A stretch of 64,000 nucleotides of DNA from positions 1-64,000 of the IMG/VR virus record IMGVR_UViG_3300023202_000247; one strand, written 5' to 3'. The position numbers were made by a program, and so were the translations under genes. Positions 1 through 7,059 of the stretch are shown one piece after another. This stretch comes from a virus. Below the pieces are notes generated by a model that saw nothing but the letters and a program-made list of their open reading frames with translations, was not told the DNA's origin and did no database searches. How positions within the stretch are numbered: the first letter of the stretch is position 1; each line of letters opens with the position of its first letter.

Positions 1-632
1 AAATGTGCCGTATCCTTATTCTCTTATTTATTCTATCCAAATGTGCCGTATCCTTTAATTATGGTGGCCCCTTCTTTTATAAATGTGCCGTATCCTTATT
101 CTCTTATTTATTCTATCCAAATGTGTCGTATCCTTTAATTATGGTGGCCCCTTCTTTTATAAATGTGCCGTATCCTTATTCTCTTATTTATTCTATCCAA
201 ATGTGTCGTATCCTTTAATTATGGTGGCCCCTTCTTTTATAAATGTGCCGTATCCTTATTCTCTTATTTATTCTATCCAAATGTGTCGTATCCTTTAATT
301 ATGGTGGCCCCTTCTTTTATAAATGTGCCGTATCCTTATTCTCTTATTTATTCTATCCAAATGTGTCGTATCCTTTAATTATGGTGGCCCCTTCTTTTAT
401 AAATGTGCCGTATCCTTATTCTCTTATTTATTCTATCCAAATGTGTCGTATCCTTTAATTATGGTGGCCCCTTCTTTTATAAATGTGCCGTATCCTTATT
501 CTCTTATTTATTCTATCCAAATGTGCCGTATCCTTTAATTATGGTGGCCCCTTCTTTTATAAATGTGCCGTATCCTTATTCTCTTATTTATTCTATCCAA
601 ATGTGCCGTATCCTTTAATTATGGTGGCCCCG
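1..632. repeat. 80-bp tandem repeat array (about 7.9 copies)
   Basis: Units begin at 1, 81, 161 and so on to 561 and are almost identical; the last breaks off near 632. Each unit carries two copies of the 17-mer aaatgtgccgtatcctt, 38 bp apart. The only variation I see is C/T in the second 17-mer (tgtcg in units 2-6, tgccg in the others). The array continues beyond the left edge. The 71-residue open frames inside it are by-products of the 80-bp period. Its role is unknown; an iteron, partition or protein-binding array would look like this. Confidence 0.97.
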
Positions 633-884
633 CGGGTGCGCGCTGTCAACTCCCATACCCCCTTAGCTTTTCCACCTATCAACCCCTTCTGCGTTTCATC
701 GTGACACATTCTCCGAAACTGTTTCAACAATGAATCAAAAGAAAAACCAAAAACTAAAAAGCTTGCAGAAACTATTATTCTACTTTTCTTTTCCTTTTTC
801 GCAAAACATACACTTGGCATGCCAATTGCTACGCACGCTATGCGCGCAGGATAGGTAGGTTCTGACCCCATCTTAGACCGGTCG
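633..884. other. gene-free stretch between tandem repeats and structured RNA
   Basis: I see no credible coding frame here. The stretch is A/T-rich around 720-800 and then becomes GC-richer. A perfect 12-bp palindrome (TTGGCATGCCAA) lies at 814-825, followed at 839-844 by TATGCG, which could be a weak promoter for the structured RNA downstream. An antisense frame covers part of it but runs into the tandem repeat and has no support. Confidence 0.5.
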
Positions 885-2440
885 GCCGAATTAAAAAAAA
901 GATTGGAACCCTTAGGGTGCGGCCCCGTATTCAGTACAAGCCCGGCGAAAAACCGGGCCCCGGTTCTCTGAAAACCTAACGCATGTTCTGTCGCCGCACT
1001 TTCTAGGCTAGTCCCGGAAAGTTTCGCAGAAACCCGGAGTTACCGGCCTCTGCGGAAAAAAGTCAGCCTTACCGGTTGACGCGGCGGAACGCGTGATTAG
1101 GTTCCTAATGGGTCGCAACGGCCCCCCGGCGAAAGCCGGGATGATCATTGAAAACAGAATACCTCGCAAGCGGTAAGCCCCGGCTTGCGAGTAGAATCCT
1201 AAAAGGTTCCCATTAGTTTGGGAGCGCAGATTAGGACGTAATTCACGGGGCGGCCGATCTTCGGCCTAATATGTTACCGCGCTCTAAGTGTGCCGTAAGG
1301 GCGCTTATCGCGGTAATGGTATCACACACCGGATCTATAGGGTCAATCAAGTTAACTTCGAACCCTCTGAACCGGCGGATCTTGTCACGCTGTGAAGTGT
1401 TGCACGGTCCCGGGGCGAAAGCTTTGGTTAAGTGGTATCGCAGTTTTACCGGGTAACCGGGACCACATAGTTTTCGTGACTATAGCCAACCTGCATTAGT
1501 AGGGAAACTGTAATGGTTAATAAGTGGCCTAACTCTGTGAATTACGCTAGTCCCGAATTGGGATAAAAGCTCTAATGTCTAGCTCGAGACACTAGTACTT
1601 AGGCGGCTCCTAGTCGTCCGAACCGTCAATCAGGTTTTACCTCGAACGGTTGTGCGCACCTGTCTACGCCGATACCAAGGTTTGACAGTGTTGCAAGGGT
1701 AATGCTCGGTTTTCTACCACTAGCTAGGATGTTACCAGCGGGCCATAGGCCCGACGCGTCACACGCAAACCGTGCGTATGCGCTTTGCTGACCCGTAAAA
1801 CGGCGGTTTTGAGCGCTAAGCCTTCCCCAAAGGCTAAAGTCGGTGGTAACAGTGGAATTCTAGTGGCACAATCGCTGCGAAGCTGCTTAATGTAGTTTTT
1901 GCGGATTGTCACTGATTAACGTGTATGAGTCTGTTAGAGTTTAAAAACGGCCCTACGTATATCGTAGCGGGGCAATCCCGGACAATTGTTCGTTAATTCC
2001 CATGCATAATGCGTGGTCGAGTTATCGATTCTAATCTGTAATGTTTCAATCGGGGAGAATATCTGAGGCAATGTAGGCAGATACACAAGTCTAGCAGCGG
2101 TTATCCGTTGCGTTACGGGCTTTCCCGGCCGTCTTTTTGACGATAACGTAACAATTACGTTATTCGCCGGATCGCGTTGTGATACGCGAGACGTCTATAA
2201 AGCTACGTTGGGCATAATCGTAGGTCATAATGACTTTGCGGTTATTGTAGTTTTTGCCAAAGGTGTTTTAGTAGATTGAAACGGGGGAAGCGGCAAGCGA
2301 GATAGATGAACCGTAGTTTTTACGGGTGTAGTGTGTCTCGCTTGCTTGCTACCTTGGCGGTTTGATGCAGTAATTGTAGGAATCGCGAAGATAGCAAACG
2401 TGGGTGCGGGTGGTTTTCGGAAAGAAAGTTATGCGGAAAA
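885..2440 (+). ncRNA. giant structured non-coding RNA region (class unknown)
   Basis: About 1.5 kb lacks a believable ORF in a genome where genes otherwise overlap, yet it is packed with perfect stems. Examples: 1022-1030/1049-1057, 1062-1068/1074-1080, 1125-1130/1135-1140 with a GAAA loop, 1163-1171/1183-1191, 1105-1112 with 1209-1216 closing a multibranch around the previous two, 1252-1257/1261-1266, 1274-1281/1309-1316, 1406-1413/1457-1464, 1739-1744/1748-1753, 1953-1957/1963-1967, 2143-2151/2155-2163, and 2293-2302/2336-2345 enclosing 2311-2315/2321-2325. GNRA loops recur. This is the look of the giant ornate phage RNAs (GOLLD and ROOL families), but I cannot assign a family. The strand is inferred from gene direction. 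Boundaries are approximate, and it may be more than one RNA. Confidence 0.65.
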
Positions 2441-2441
2441 C

Positions 2442-2518
2442 GCAAAGTCTTTTCAGGGATCACCCGCGCACACCAATTCCTAAACCCCCTAAAACTTCAA
2501 AGTCTTTCAGGCGATCAA
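2442..2518. repeat. short direct repeat downstream of structured RNA
   Basis: Two near-identical segments reading aaagtctttcagg-gatca (with one or two single-base insertions) lie at about 2442-2463 and 2501-2518. They sit just upstream of the TATAAT box and could be operator sites for the first coding operon. Confidence 0.4.
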
Positions 2519-2520
2519 TG

Positions 2521-2526
2521 TATAAT
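2521..2526 (+). promoter_or_regulatory. candidate -10 box (TATAAT) ahead of first coding operon
   Basis: A consensus TATAAT follows the direct repeat, 60 bp before the first gene start. No convincing -35 hexamer sits at normal spacing, so this is a candidate only. It may need an activator or a phage factor. Confidence 0.35.
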
Positions 2527-2551
2527 TTTTCGCCCTAAACCCCCAAAACCA

Positions 2552-2567
2552 GGGCGCAATTGCGCCC
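2552..2567. promoter_or_regulatory. 16-bp perfect palindrome (GGGCGCAATTGCGCCC)
   Basis: A perfect inverted repeat lies between the TATAAT box and the ribosome-binding site (GCGAGG) of the first gene. It could be an operator or a 5' UTR hairpin. Confidence 0.5.
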
Positions 2568-2585
2568 AAAGCAAGCGAGGTAATA

Positions 2586-2759
2586 ATGACCGCACGCAAC
2601 GCACACGCACGCAACGCACGCACGGCCCACAAGCGCGAGACGCACGACAAGCGCTCGCACTACGGGTTTTTCAATAGAATGACCAACAAGCTCGAGCGCT
2701 CGAAGCGCTTCGAGCTTGTCTGGATTGACGACATTCCGTGCATGGTCCGCGTCAGCTGA
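2586..2759 (+). CDS. small basic protein, unknown function
   Basis: A 57-residue protein starting at an ATG behind GCGAGG. The first 25 residues are Ala/Arg/His/Thr repeats (ARNAHARNART). The tail ending IDDIPCMVRVS resembles the DGIPCVRLG core of the protein at 3962-4168, so the two probably share a small domain. It is GC-rich like the whole 2.6-6.4 kb block. No family is recognised. Confidence 0.55.
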   Translation: MTARNAHARNARTAHKRETHDKRSHYGFFNRMTNKLERSKRFELVWIDDIPCMVRVS

Positions 2760-2899
2760 GCGCTGGGAATCTGATCCGAACGTTCGAGCATCCGTCGCAT
2801 CCCGCGTCCAGGCGCAAGTGCGTCTCGACGTTGGATGCCGCGGGCATTCGAGCCCGAGCCAACAACCGGGCGGTGATCCGTCCGGTTAAGGAGAACATC

Positions 2900-3163
2900 A
2901 TGGCAAAGAAGACCACGAAGAAGACCGCAAAGAAGACCACGAAGAAGACCACGAAGATGAACGCCAAGGGACCAACCCGCGTGCCGCGCAACCGTGGCGT
3001 GAAGGCCACCCCGGTGGCAGATCGCTTCGTGTGGAAGCGGGAGTGCCCGGTAGTGGCCTTTCGTAAGGGTGATTCGGTCGAAACGGCCGAGGAGCTTCTG
3101 CTCGAGCGCCCGAATCTCGAGCGCAAGTGGGTTCCGGCGGCCGACTGCCAGCTGTCCAGCTAG
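2900..3163 (+). CDS. Lys-rich-tailed small protein, unknown function
   Basis: 87 residues. The start is the ATG 6-8 nt after AAGGAG; an upstream in-frame ATG at 2738 lacks a site. Residues 3-20 are an almost pure Lys/Thr/Ala tract (KKTTKKTAKKTTKK), like histone-H1-type tails in bacteria and phages, followed by a more ordinary 60-residue body. DNA or RNA binding through the tail is plausible but inferred. Confidence 0.7.
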   Translation: MAKKTTKKTAKKTTKKTTKMNAKGPTRVPRNRGVKATPVADRFVWKRECPVVAFRKGDSVETAEELLLERPNLERKWVPAADCQLSS

Positions 3164-3168
3164 GGGGC

Positions 3169-3403
3169 GAAGGTGCGCGGCTAGTCAAACGAGCCAGTAG
3201 GCTTTTCCCGTCAAGCCAAGTCCCGCCGGGTCTCGGCTCGGGCCGTAAGGTCCGGGCCGAGATCCGTTCAGAGTCCGCGCCGAGCCAATAGGCTGGCGCG
3301 GCCGTGAGCACGCATTGATGCGTGCGAGCGAAGGTTTCAATCCATTCTGGCTAATAATGCCAGGGTTCAAAGCCCGTGTAACAATCACGGGAGGAGTGTA
3401 TCT
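3169..3403 (+). promoter_or_regulatory. five-hairpin structured leader, copy 1
   Basis: Five consecutive stems precede the start codon. These are a 17-bp stem 3228-3244/3249-3265 with GTAA loop (three G-U pairs), 3276-3286/3291-3300 with one bulge, a palindrome 3308-3325, 3347-3351/3359-3363 with a 7-nt loop, and 3373-3378/3386-3391 with a 7-nt loop. The last stem abuts the Shine-Dalgarno AGGAG. It looks like a cis-regulatory RNA (riboswitch- or thermosensor-like) or a small structured RNA. The ligand is unknown. Confidence 0.65.
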
Positions 3404-3454
3404 ATGACCAACCAGCAAGCAATCCGTCACATGGGCTCGCCCGATCTCGAGGTA
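3169..3454. repeat. 286-bp duplicated cassette head, copy 1
   Basis: As read, identical to 4824-5109. It spans a structured leader plus the first 17 codons of the following gene (MTNQQAIRHMGSPDLEV). After this point the two genes diverge completely, so the duplication joins a common 5' module to different bodies. Confidence 0.95.
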
Positions 3455-3754
3455 ATCGAACATGCCCTCGAAGTGCACGGCTCATACGCCGAGGCCGTAG
3501 CCGCGCTGGAGTCGTGGCACCACGGGATCCTGGTGTCCGCGGGTGGCGGGTCGTACAGAGCGATCTACTGCTGCGCGCCGGAGGATATGCCGAGCGTGCT
3601 GAGCCATGCCGATTCCCGTCGGCACGCTCCGATGCTCGTGACGATCGCCCACCGAGGAGCCGCGCCACAGCACTGGGCCCAGGATCCGTCCGGCCATCGT
3701 CGCGGCGGTAGCAGGGTGATCCGGGTGCAGCGCCCGGCCGAGGTGCAGTCATGA
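3404..3754 (+). CDS. hypothetical protein with shared MTNQQAIRHMG head
   Basis: 116 residues behind AGGAG. Residues 1-17 are identical to those of the protein at 5059; the rest is unrelated. The C-terminal RPAEVQS is encoded by the recurring junction motif that also forms the start region of the next gene (ATGA overlap). No domain is recognised. Arg/His content of the tail is high and GC is high, consistent with recent acquisition. Confidence 0.6.
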   Translation: MTNQQAIRHMGSPDLEVIEHALEVHGSYAEAVAALESWHHGILVSAGGGSYRAIYCCAPEDMPSVLSHADSRRHAPMLVTIAHRGAAPQHWAQDPSGHRRGGSRVIRVQRPAEVQS

Positions 3755-3759
3755 GCGCC
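3738..3759 (+). repeat. recurrent gene-junction motif (copy 1)
   Basis: The motif ccgaggtgcagtcatgag plus cgcc encodes the end of one gene (EVQS stop) and supplies the ribosome-binding site (GAGGTG) and start (ATGAGCGCC) of the next. It recurs at 4465-4486, 5487-5506 (GTG form) and 30231-30253, each time between different genes. Confidence 0.7.
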
Positions 3760-3927
3760 GACACCGCGATCGTAGTCACGCGCCACCTGGCGCTGGTAGA
3801 GTACCTGCGTGAGCAGGGCCTCATCGACGAGGACACCGACGTGGTGGCCCACGTCACCGATCCGGAGCAGATTCGGGGGCTGCACGTGATAGGGCCCGTC
3901 CCACTGCACCTCGCGGCGGATCAATAG
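3751..3927 (+). CDS. csx16: Csx16-like protein, short (N-terminal half)
   Basis: 58 residues. It contains IVVTRHLALVEYLREQG at the N-terminus and HVIGPVPLHLAAD near the C-terminus. These correspond to the VTRHpGAieW...G and hVIGtLPvhLAA signatures of the Csx16 (VVA1548) family. That family is associated with type III CRISPR and has been described as a cyclic-oligoadenylate ring nuclease. Family members are normally about 90-110 residues; this one stops right after the LAA motif, so it is either a minimal form or truncated. Role (inference): defusing type III CRISPR second messengers. It is translationally coupled to the previous gene by ATGA. Decayed copies lie at 5462 and 6018. Confidence 0.6.
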   Translation: MSADTAIVVTRHLALVEYLREQGLIDEDTDVVAHVTDPEQIRGLHVIGPVPLHLAADQ

Positions 3928-3961
3928 GCTGATCGGAGAGTGGGCGGACGCTCACGGGCTA

Positions 3962-4168
3962 GTGAAGTTCCGGGGGTTGCTCGGGCGCACGCACGCTCTC
4001 CCGGGAGACACCGCAGCAGCGCTCGAGCTGGTGCGACTGAGCAGACTGGATCCTCCGTACGGAGGTGAGATCCAGTGGGTGGGCATGCTCGATGGGATCC
4101 CGTGCGTGCGCCTCGGGATCAAGGTTGCCGGTCACGAGCTGTACGTGTCCTTCGTGCCGGAGCGCTGA
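3962..4168 (+). CDS. small hypothetical protein (DGIPCVRLG family)
   Basis: 68 residues with a GTG start and a poor ribosome-binding site. The C-terminal half, MLDGIPCVRLGIKVAGHEL, recurs almost exactly in the short ORF at 5531 and more loosely in the 57-residue protein at 2586. No known family is recognised; it is a local repeat family of cassette genes. Confidence 0.5.
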   Translation: MKFRGLLGRTHALPGDTAAALELVRLSRLDPPYGGEIQWVGMLDGIPCVRLGIKVAGHELYVSFVPER

Positions 4169-4275
4169 CACCCCCATCCTGCCCCGGAGCATGCTCCGGG
4201 TCGGGAGTGGCGGATTCAGCCGCTGACTGGAGGATAGAGATGAAACGGTTCCGTTTGGACCCCGATACCGGCTTT
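4127..4275. repeat. 149-bp duplicated cassette joint, copy 1
   Basis: As read, identical to 5573-5721. It covers the end of the DGIPCVRLG gene, an 18-bp perfect palindrome (CCCGGAGCATGCTCCGGG), a strong ribosome-binding site and the first 12 codons (MKRFRLDPDTGF) of the next gene, after which the copies diverge. Confidence 0.95.
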
Positions 4276-4494
4276 CGGCACGTGCCGGTGGTTCCTGCCG
4301 CGGGCTGGGACGAGCAAGATGAACACGTGATGCTGCGGTGGCCGTATGTAGGCTTGCTCGAGCGCTACGAGCGCGAGCCGGTACTCATCTGCTCCGCCGC
4401 GGTCCAAACGGGCCTGTGGACTCGTGGACATGGTTGGTTCGCGGCGGGTGTGTCTGTGCGCGGGTCGAGGCGCAGTCATGAGCGCCGACCTTGA
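4240..4494 (+). CDS. hypothetical protein with MKRFRLDPDTGF head (body A)
   Basis: 84 residues; the ATG is chosen because it follows TGGAGGATAGAG and begins the duplicated head. Residues 1-12 are shared with the protein at 5686; the remainder is different and contains RWPYVGLLERYERE. The end overlaps a junction motif. Function unknown. Confidence 0.6.
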   Translation: MKRFRLDPDTGFRHVPVVPAAGWDEQDEHVMLRWPYVGLLERYEREPVLICSAAVQTGLWTRGHGWFAAGVSVRGSRRSHERRP

Positions 4495-4513
4495 GCTACT
4501 GCGCGACAACTGA
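4478..4513 (+). pseudogene. 11-codon remnant starting at junction motif
   Basis: The frame MSADLELLRDN begins at the same ATGAGCGCCGAC start used by the Csx16-like gene at 3751 but stops after 11 codons. It marks another use of the junction and is probably a decayed cassette, not a functional protein. Confidence 0.4.
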
Positions 4514-4585
4514 GCCCGCGGGGGCGGGGCCCGAGTATCTCGGACCTCGCACCGGCTGACTCAATCGAGCCGAAAGGAGTAGACC

Positions 4586-4825
4586 ATGTACGCAGTCATC
4601 CGCAACGCCACCCGCTACACCGGGACCCAAACATTCGCCGGCCACGTCGAGAGCCGGCACGACTCGCTCGAGGATGCGCTCCGCGCGGAGGCTCGCTCAC
4701 AGCGAGCCTGCACGCGCGCGAACGGCCCCCACACCTGGCTCGATCTGAGGGTCATCGAGATCGAGTGGGACGGCGGCGAGGCCGCCCGGGGCGAATCCCG
4801 GAGTAGCGTCGACCTCCTCGACTGA
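4586..4825 (+). CDS. hypothetical 79-residue protein
   Basis: It has a clear ribosome-binding site (AAAGGAG) 8 nt before the ATG. The 18 bp upstream, gcaccggctgactcaatc, recur at 40985-41002, so its leader has been copied elsewhere. The pattern MYAVIRNATRYTGTQTF then a Glu/Arg-rich middle resembles small phage orphan proteins. No family is recognised. Confidence 0.7.
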   Translation: MYAVIRNATRYTGTQTFAGHVESRHDSLEDALRAEARSQRACTRANGPHTWLDLRVIEIEWDGGEAARGESRSSVDLLD

Positions 4826-5058
4826 AGGTGCGCGGCTAGTCAAACGAGCCAGTAGGCTTTTCCCGTCAAGCCAAGTCCCGCCGGGTCTCGGCTCGGGCCG
4901 TAAGGTCCGGGCCGAGATCCGTTCAGAGTCCGCGCCGAGCCAATAGGCTGGCGCGGCCGTGAGCACGCATTGATGCGTGCGAGCGAAGGTTTCAATCCAT
5001 TCTGGCTAATAATGCCAGGGTTCAAAGCCCGTGTAACAATCACGGGAGGAGTGTATCT
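4824..5058 (+). promoter_or_regulatory. five-hairpin structured leader, copy 2
   Basis: All five stems described for 3169-3403 are present unchanged, ending at the AGGAG of the next gene. Retention of an identical 235-nt leader in front of an unrelated body suggests the leader itself is the functional or mobile unit. Confidence 0.65.
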
Positions 5059-5109
5059 ATGACCAACCAGCAAGCAATCCGTCACATGGGCTCGCCCGAT
5101 CTCGAGGTA
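4824..5109. repeat. 286-bp duplicated cassette head, copy 2
   Basis: Second copy of the leader plus 17-codon head found at 3169-3454, offset by 1,655 bp. Confidence 0.95.
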
Positions 5110-5439
5110 CATGATCTGGCTCGTTTTTGCGAGTCAAAGGTGAAGCGCGTTCGCAAGCGTGCGCTGCACTTGGCGAGCATGCACTTGGTCGAAACCCCGA
5201 AGTGGGGTGCGGCCGAACAGCTGCTAGCCCGGCGAGTGATCCGGGGAATCCAACGGAATCAGGGTGCAAGTCTATCCGACTTGTATGCTCCGGTTCCGGC
5301 CGCGTTCGTACGGGCGTGTGCGTGGGCGCTGGCGTGCAAAGGAAGCACGCGAGGCAAGCTCGAGGGCAAGTTTAGACGAGCCCTACGTGAGAGTCAGTAC
5401 GAGCAGAGCGCGGGGAAGTCCGCGCGGAAGGCTGCGTAA
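5059..5439 (+). CDS. hypothetical protein with MTNQQAIRHMG head (body B)
   Basis: 126 residues. The first 17 match the gene at 3404; the body is a basic, Ala/Arg-rich, mostly helical-looking domain (CESKVKRVRKRALHLASMH; RALRESQYEQSAGKSARKAA). A nucleic-acid-binding role would fit the charge but is inference. Confidence 0.65.
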   Translation: MTNQQAIRHMGSPDLEVHDLARFCESKVKRVRKRALHLASMHLVETPKWGAAEQLLARRVIRGIQRNQGASLSDLYAPVPAAFVRACAWALACKGSTRGKLEGKFRRALRESQYEQSAGKSARKAA

Positions 5440-5461
5440 GATGGGCGGATTCAAAGGAGAT

Positions 5462-5503
5462 ATGATGATAGTCACACGCCACCTGGTCGAGGTGCAGTCG
5501 TGA
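5462..5503 (+). pseudogene. 13-codon remnant of Csx16-like gene
   Basis: MMIVTRHLVEVQS keeps only the VTRH start motif of the Csx16-like protein and then runs directly into the EVQS stop encoded by the junction motif. It has a good ribosome-binding site (AAGGAGATATG). It looks like an internally deleted copy of 3751-3927. Confidence 0.5.
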
Positions 5504-5530
5504 GCCGGCAGGAGCATCCGCACGAGGTGC

Positions 5531-5614
5531 ATGGTCGACGGGGCTCCGTGTGTGCGCCTCGGGATCAAGATCGCCGGTCACGAGCTGTACGTGTCCTTCG
5601 TGCCGGAGCGCTGA
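5531..5614 (+). pseudogene. 27-codon remnant of DGIPCVRLG-family gene
   Basis: The frame MVDGAPCVRLGIKIAGHEL matches the C-terminal half of 3962-4168. The 5' part has been replaced by junction-like sequence. It may still be translated (GAGGTG close to the ATG) but is most simply a truncated duplicate. Confidence 0.45.
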
Positions 5615-5721
5615 CACCCCCATCCTGCCCCGGAGCATGCTCCGGGTCGGGAGTGGCGGATTCAGCCGCTGACTGGAGGATAGAGATGAAACGGTTCCGT
5701 TTGGACCCCGATACCGGCTTT
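5573..5721. repeat. 149-bp duplicated cassette joint, copy 2
   Basis: Second copy of 4127-4275, offset by 1,446 bp. That offset differs from the 1,655 bp of the other duplication, so the two duplications happened separately. Confidence 0.95.
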
Positions 5722-6021
5722 GATGCAATGTTGGATTACGATGACGGCGAGCGTTGTTGGCGCGTGTCGGCGGACCTGCTCGATGATATCGAGGCCGAAG
5801 TCGCCGAGCGCATCGCCGAGGCTGTGCGCACTCTGGCCGAGCCGCTGCAAGCAACCGAGTCCAGCGATGGGGAGTGGTACGACGTTGCCACCGTGAATGC
5901 GTGCGCCGCGTGCGGTGCCCCCACGCGCTACATGGGCTGGCTCCACGGCTACGTGCAGCCGCTCTGCCTGCGGGGCTGCCCCGTGCAGGGCTGTCGCCCG
6001 CCCACCATCGAGGAATCATGA
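5686..6021 (+). CDS. MKRFRLDPDTGF-head protein with zinc-ribbon tail (body B)
   Basis: 111 residues. The head is shared with 4240. The middle is acidic (DDIEAEVAERIAEAVRTLAE, probably helical). The C-terminus holds NACAACGAP and later CLRGCPVQGC, four to five cysteines that could bind zinc. It overlaps the next start by ATGA. Function unknown. Confidence 0.65.
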   Translation: MKRFRLDPDTGFDAMLDYDDGERCWRVSADLLDDIEAEVAERIAEAVRTLAEPLQATESSDGEWYDVATVNACAACGAPTRYMGWLHGYVQPLCLRGCPVQGCRPPTIEES

Positions 6022-6155
6022 AAACAATAGTAGTAACGCGCCACCCGGCGCTAGTGGAGTACATTCACGAGATCGGCCTAGCCGGTCCGGACACTAAGGT
6101 TATTCCGCATGCACAGGCTGCGGAGCGCGGCGCAACCACCATCTATTGGGCATAA
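6018..6155 (+). pseudogene. degenerate Csx16-like copy
   Basis: 45 residues beginning MKTIVVTRHPALVEYIHEIG, clearly related to the Csx16-like protein at 3751 (VTRHxALVEYxxExGL). The second half (HAQAAERGATTIYWA) lacks the HVIGxxPxxLAA motif. It is a frame-shortened paralogue, possibly non-functional or a diverged short product. Confidence 0.5.
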
Positions 6156-6162
6156 GGAAGAA

Positions 6163-6336
6163 ATGAAGATCGAAGTTTCCACGGAAGAGCATGCACGCAT
6201 CATGAAGCACGTTGCCGAGGCCCGCGTGAAGGAGCGCCGAGTCCGCGAAGCTCGCGCACGTCGACGGGAAGCTCTTCGGAAGTACCCTGGCGCAACCATC
6301 GGCGAATTGCTCGAGGCGAAGCACGCGAACCAATAG
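6163..6336 (+). CDS. small Arg/Glu-rich helical protein
   Basis: 57 residues behind AAGGAAG. Almost the whole sequence is charged and helix-forming (AEARVKERRVREARARRREALRK), a probable coiled coil or basic helix, ending IGELLEAKHANQ. No family is recognised. Confidence 0.65.
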   Translation: MKIEVSTEEHARIMKHVAEARVKERRVREARARRREALRKYPGATIGELLEAKHANQ

Positions 6337-6351
6337 GTCGAGCGGCAGTCG

Positions 6352-6385
6352 CCGGGCATGAGCATCGACCAAAGCTCATGCCCGG
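6352..6385. terminator. 12-bp hairpin, possible terminator
   Basis: The arms CCGGGCATGAGC and GCTCATGCCCGG are perfect, with a 10-nt loop. There is no T-tract, so if it ends transcription it is not a classic intrinsic terminator. It marks the right boundary of the GC-rich cassette block. Confidence 0.45.
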
Positions 6386-6411
6386 CCGCAGCAATTCAAC
6401 CAAAAGGAAAC

Positions 6412-6483
6412 ATGACGACTTTTGCATTCTGCATTCTGATTGCCGTGGTTGCGGGTCTCACCCGTATCAGCATCGCATCATGA
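6412..6483 (+). CDS. 23-residue hydrophobic peptide
   Basis: MTTFAFCILIAVVAGLTRIS has a strong ribosome-binding site (AAAAGGAAAC) and its stop overlaps the next start as ATGA. It could be a tiny membrane peptide or a leader peptide that couples translation to the next gene, which has no ribosome-binding site of its own. Confidence 0.45.
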   Translation: MTTFAFCILIAVVAGLTRISIAS

Positions 6484-6887
6484 GCAAGCACGCACGTAAA
6501 AGACCGGTTCGAGACGGATGGTGTCGGCAGGCGCGTCGCGAGATGCACACGCTCAATCCGGCATCGAACACCGGAGCCATCTGCGAAAAGGCACGTCTTT
6601 ATGGCATGCCGACTGGTAGTGGTATGTACCGACACGTGGTCGGAACGTCCACGACGTGCAGCAAAACTGGAAAGGAGCGGGTGGTCATTACCGCCCGTCC
6701 AGCCGGCGACCCGCCAGCAAGCAAGCTGGTTTTCGCCGATGAAACCACGGATGAACGTGAAAGCAATCGTCCGAGCCTGAGTCACGTGCTGGTCGGAGCC
6801 AAGCGAAAGGTTGTCAAGCGGCGTCGCAAGCGTCGCAAGATTCTGACACCCGCACAGCGCCGTGCGCGTCGGATTGTCGAGGTGTGA
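6480..6887 (+). CDS. basic hypothetical protein
   Basis: 135 residues if translation starts at the ATGA overlap, which I prefer; a longer frame begins at 6378 inside the hairpin. It is strongly basic, especially the C-terminus (KRKVVKRRRKRRKILT), suggesting nucleic-acid binding. No domain is recognised. Confidence 0.6.
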   Translation: MSKHARKRPVRDGWCRQARREMHTLNPASNTGAICEKARLYGMPTGSGMYRHVVGTSTTCSKTGKERVVITARPAGDPPASKLVFADETTDERESNRPSLSHVLVGAKRKVVKRRRKRRKILTPAQRRARRIVEV

Positions 6888-6888
6888 C

Positions 6889-7059
6889 ATGTGCAAGTTG
6901 AAGGAGTTCGAACAGGCAAACGGCGGCCACCGCTACGACGGTCGGTGTCGTTGTCAAACGTGCGTCGACTTCGAGTTTTACTTGAAGCTTTCGATCGCAA
7001 AAGAATCCGAGCAAAAGCGCACGAAGCGCGAAAACGGAAGTCTGCTACAATGTCTTTGA
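6889..7059 (+). CDS. small Cys-containing protein
   Basis: 56 residues; starts after GTCGAGGTGTG. The segment GRCRCQTCVDFEFYLK has three clustered cysteines, perhaps part of a metal site. It overlaps the next gene by 10 nt. Confidence 0.6.
   Translation: MCKLKEFEQANGGHRYDGRCRCQTCVDFEFYLKLSIAKESEQKRTKRENGSLLQCL

Noticed and set aside
3-704. Series of identical 71-residue ORFs every 80 bp
   Set aside because: They are frames through the 80-bp tandem repeat with no binding sites; each is the same sequence shifted by one unit.
593-871. 92-residue antisense ORF
   Set aside because: Runs into the tandem repeat, lies against the direction of all genes, and its composition is not protein-like.
1271-1912. 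Short ORFs (61-62 residues, both strands) inside the structured RNA
   Set aside because: They overlap perfect stems, have no ribosome-binding sites, and the region has no codon pattern.
3350-3395. tRNA gene in the duplicated leader (CTGGC/GCCAG arm plus ggttcaaagccc)
   Set aside because: The 7-nt loop lacks the required U33, the T-like stem pairs only 3 bp, and no acceptor stem closes the structure.
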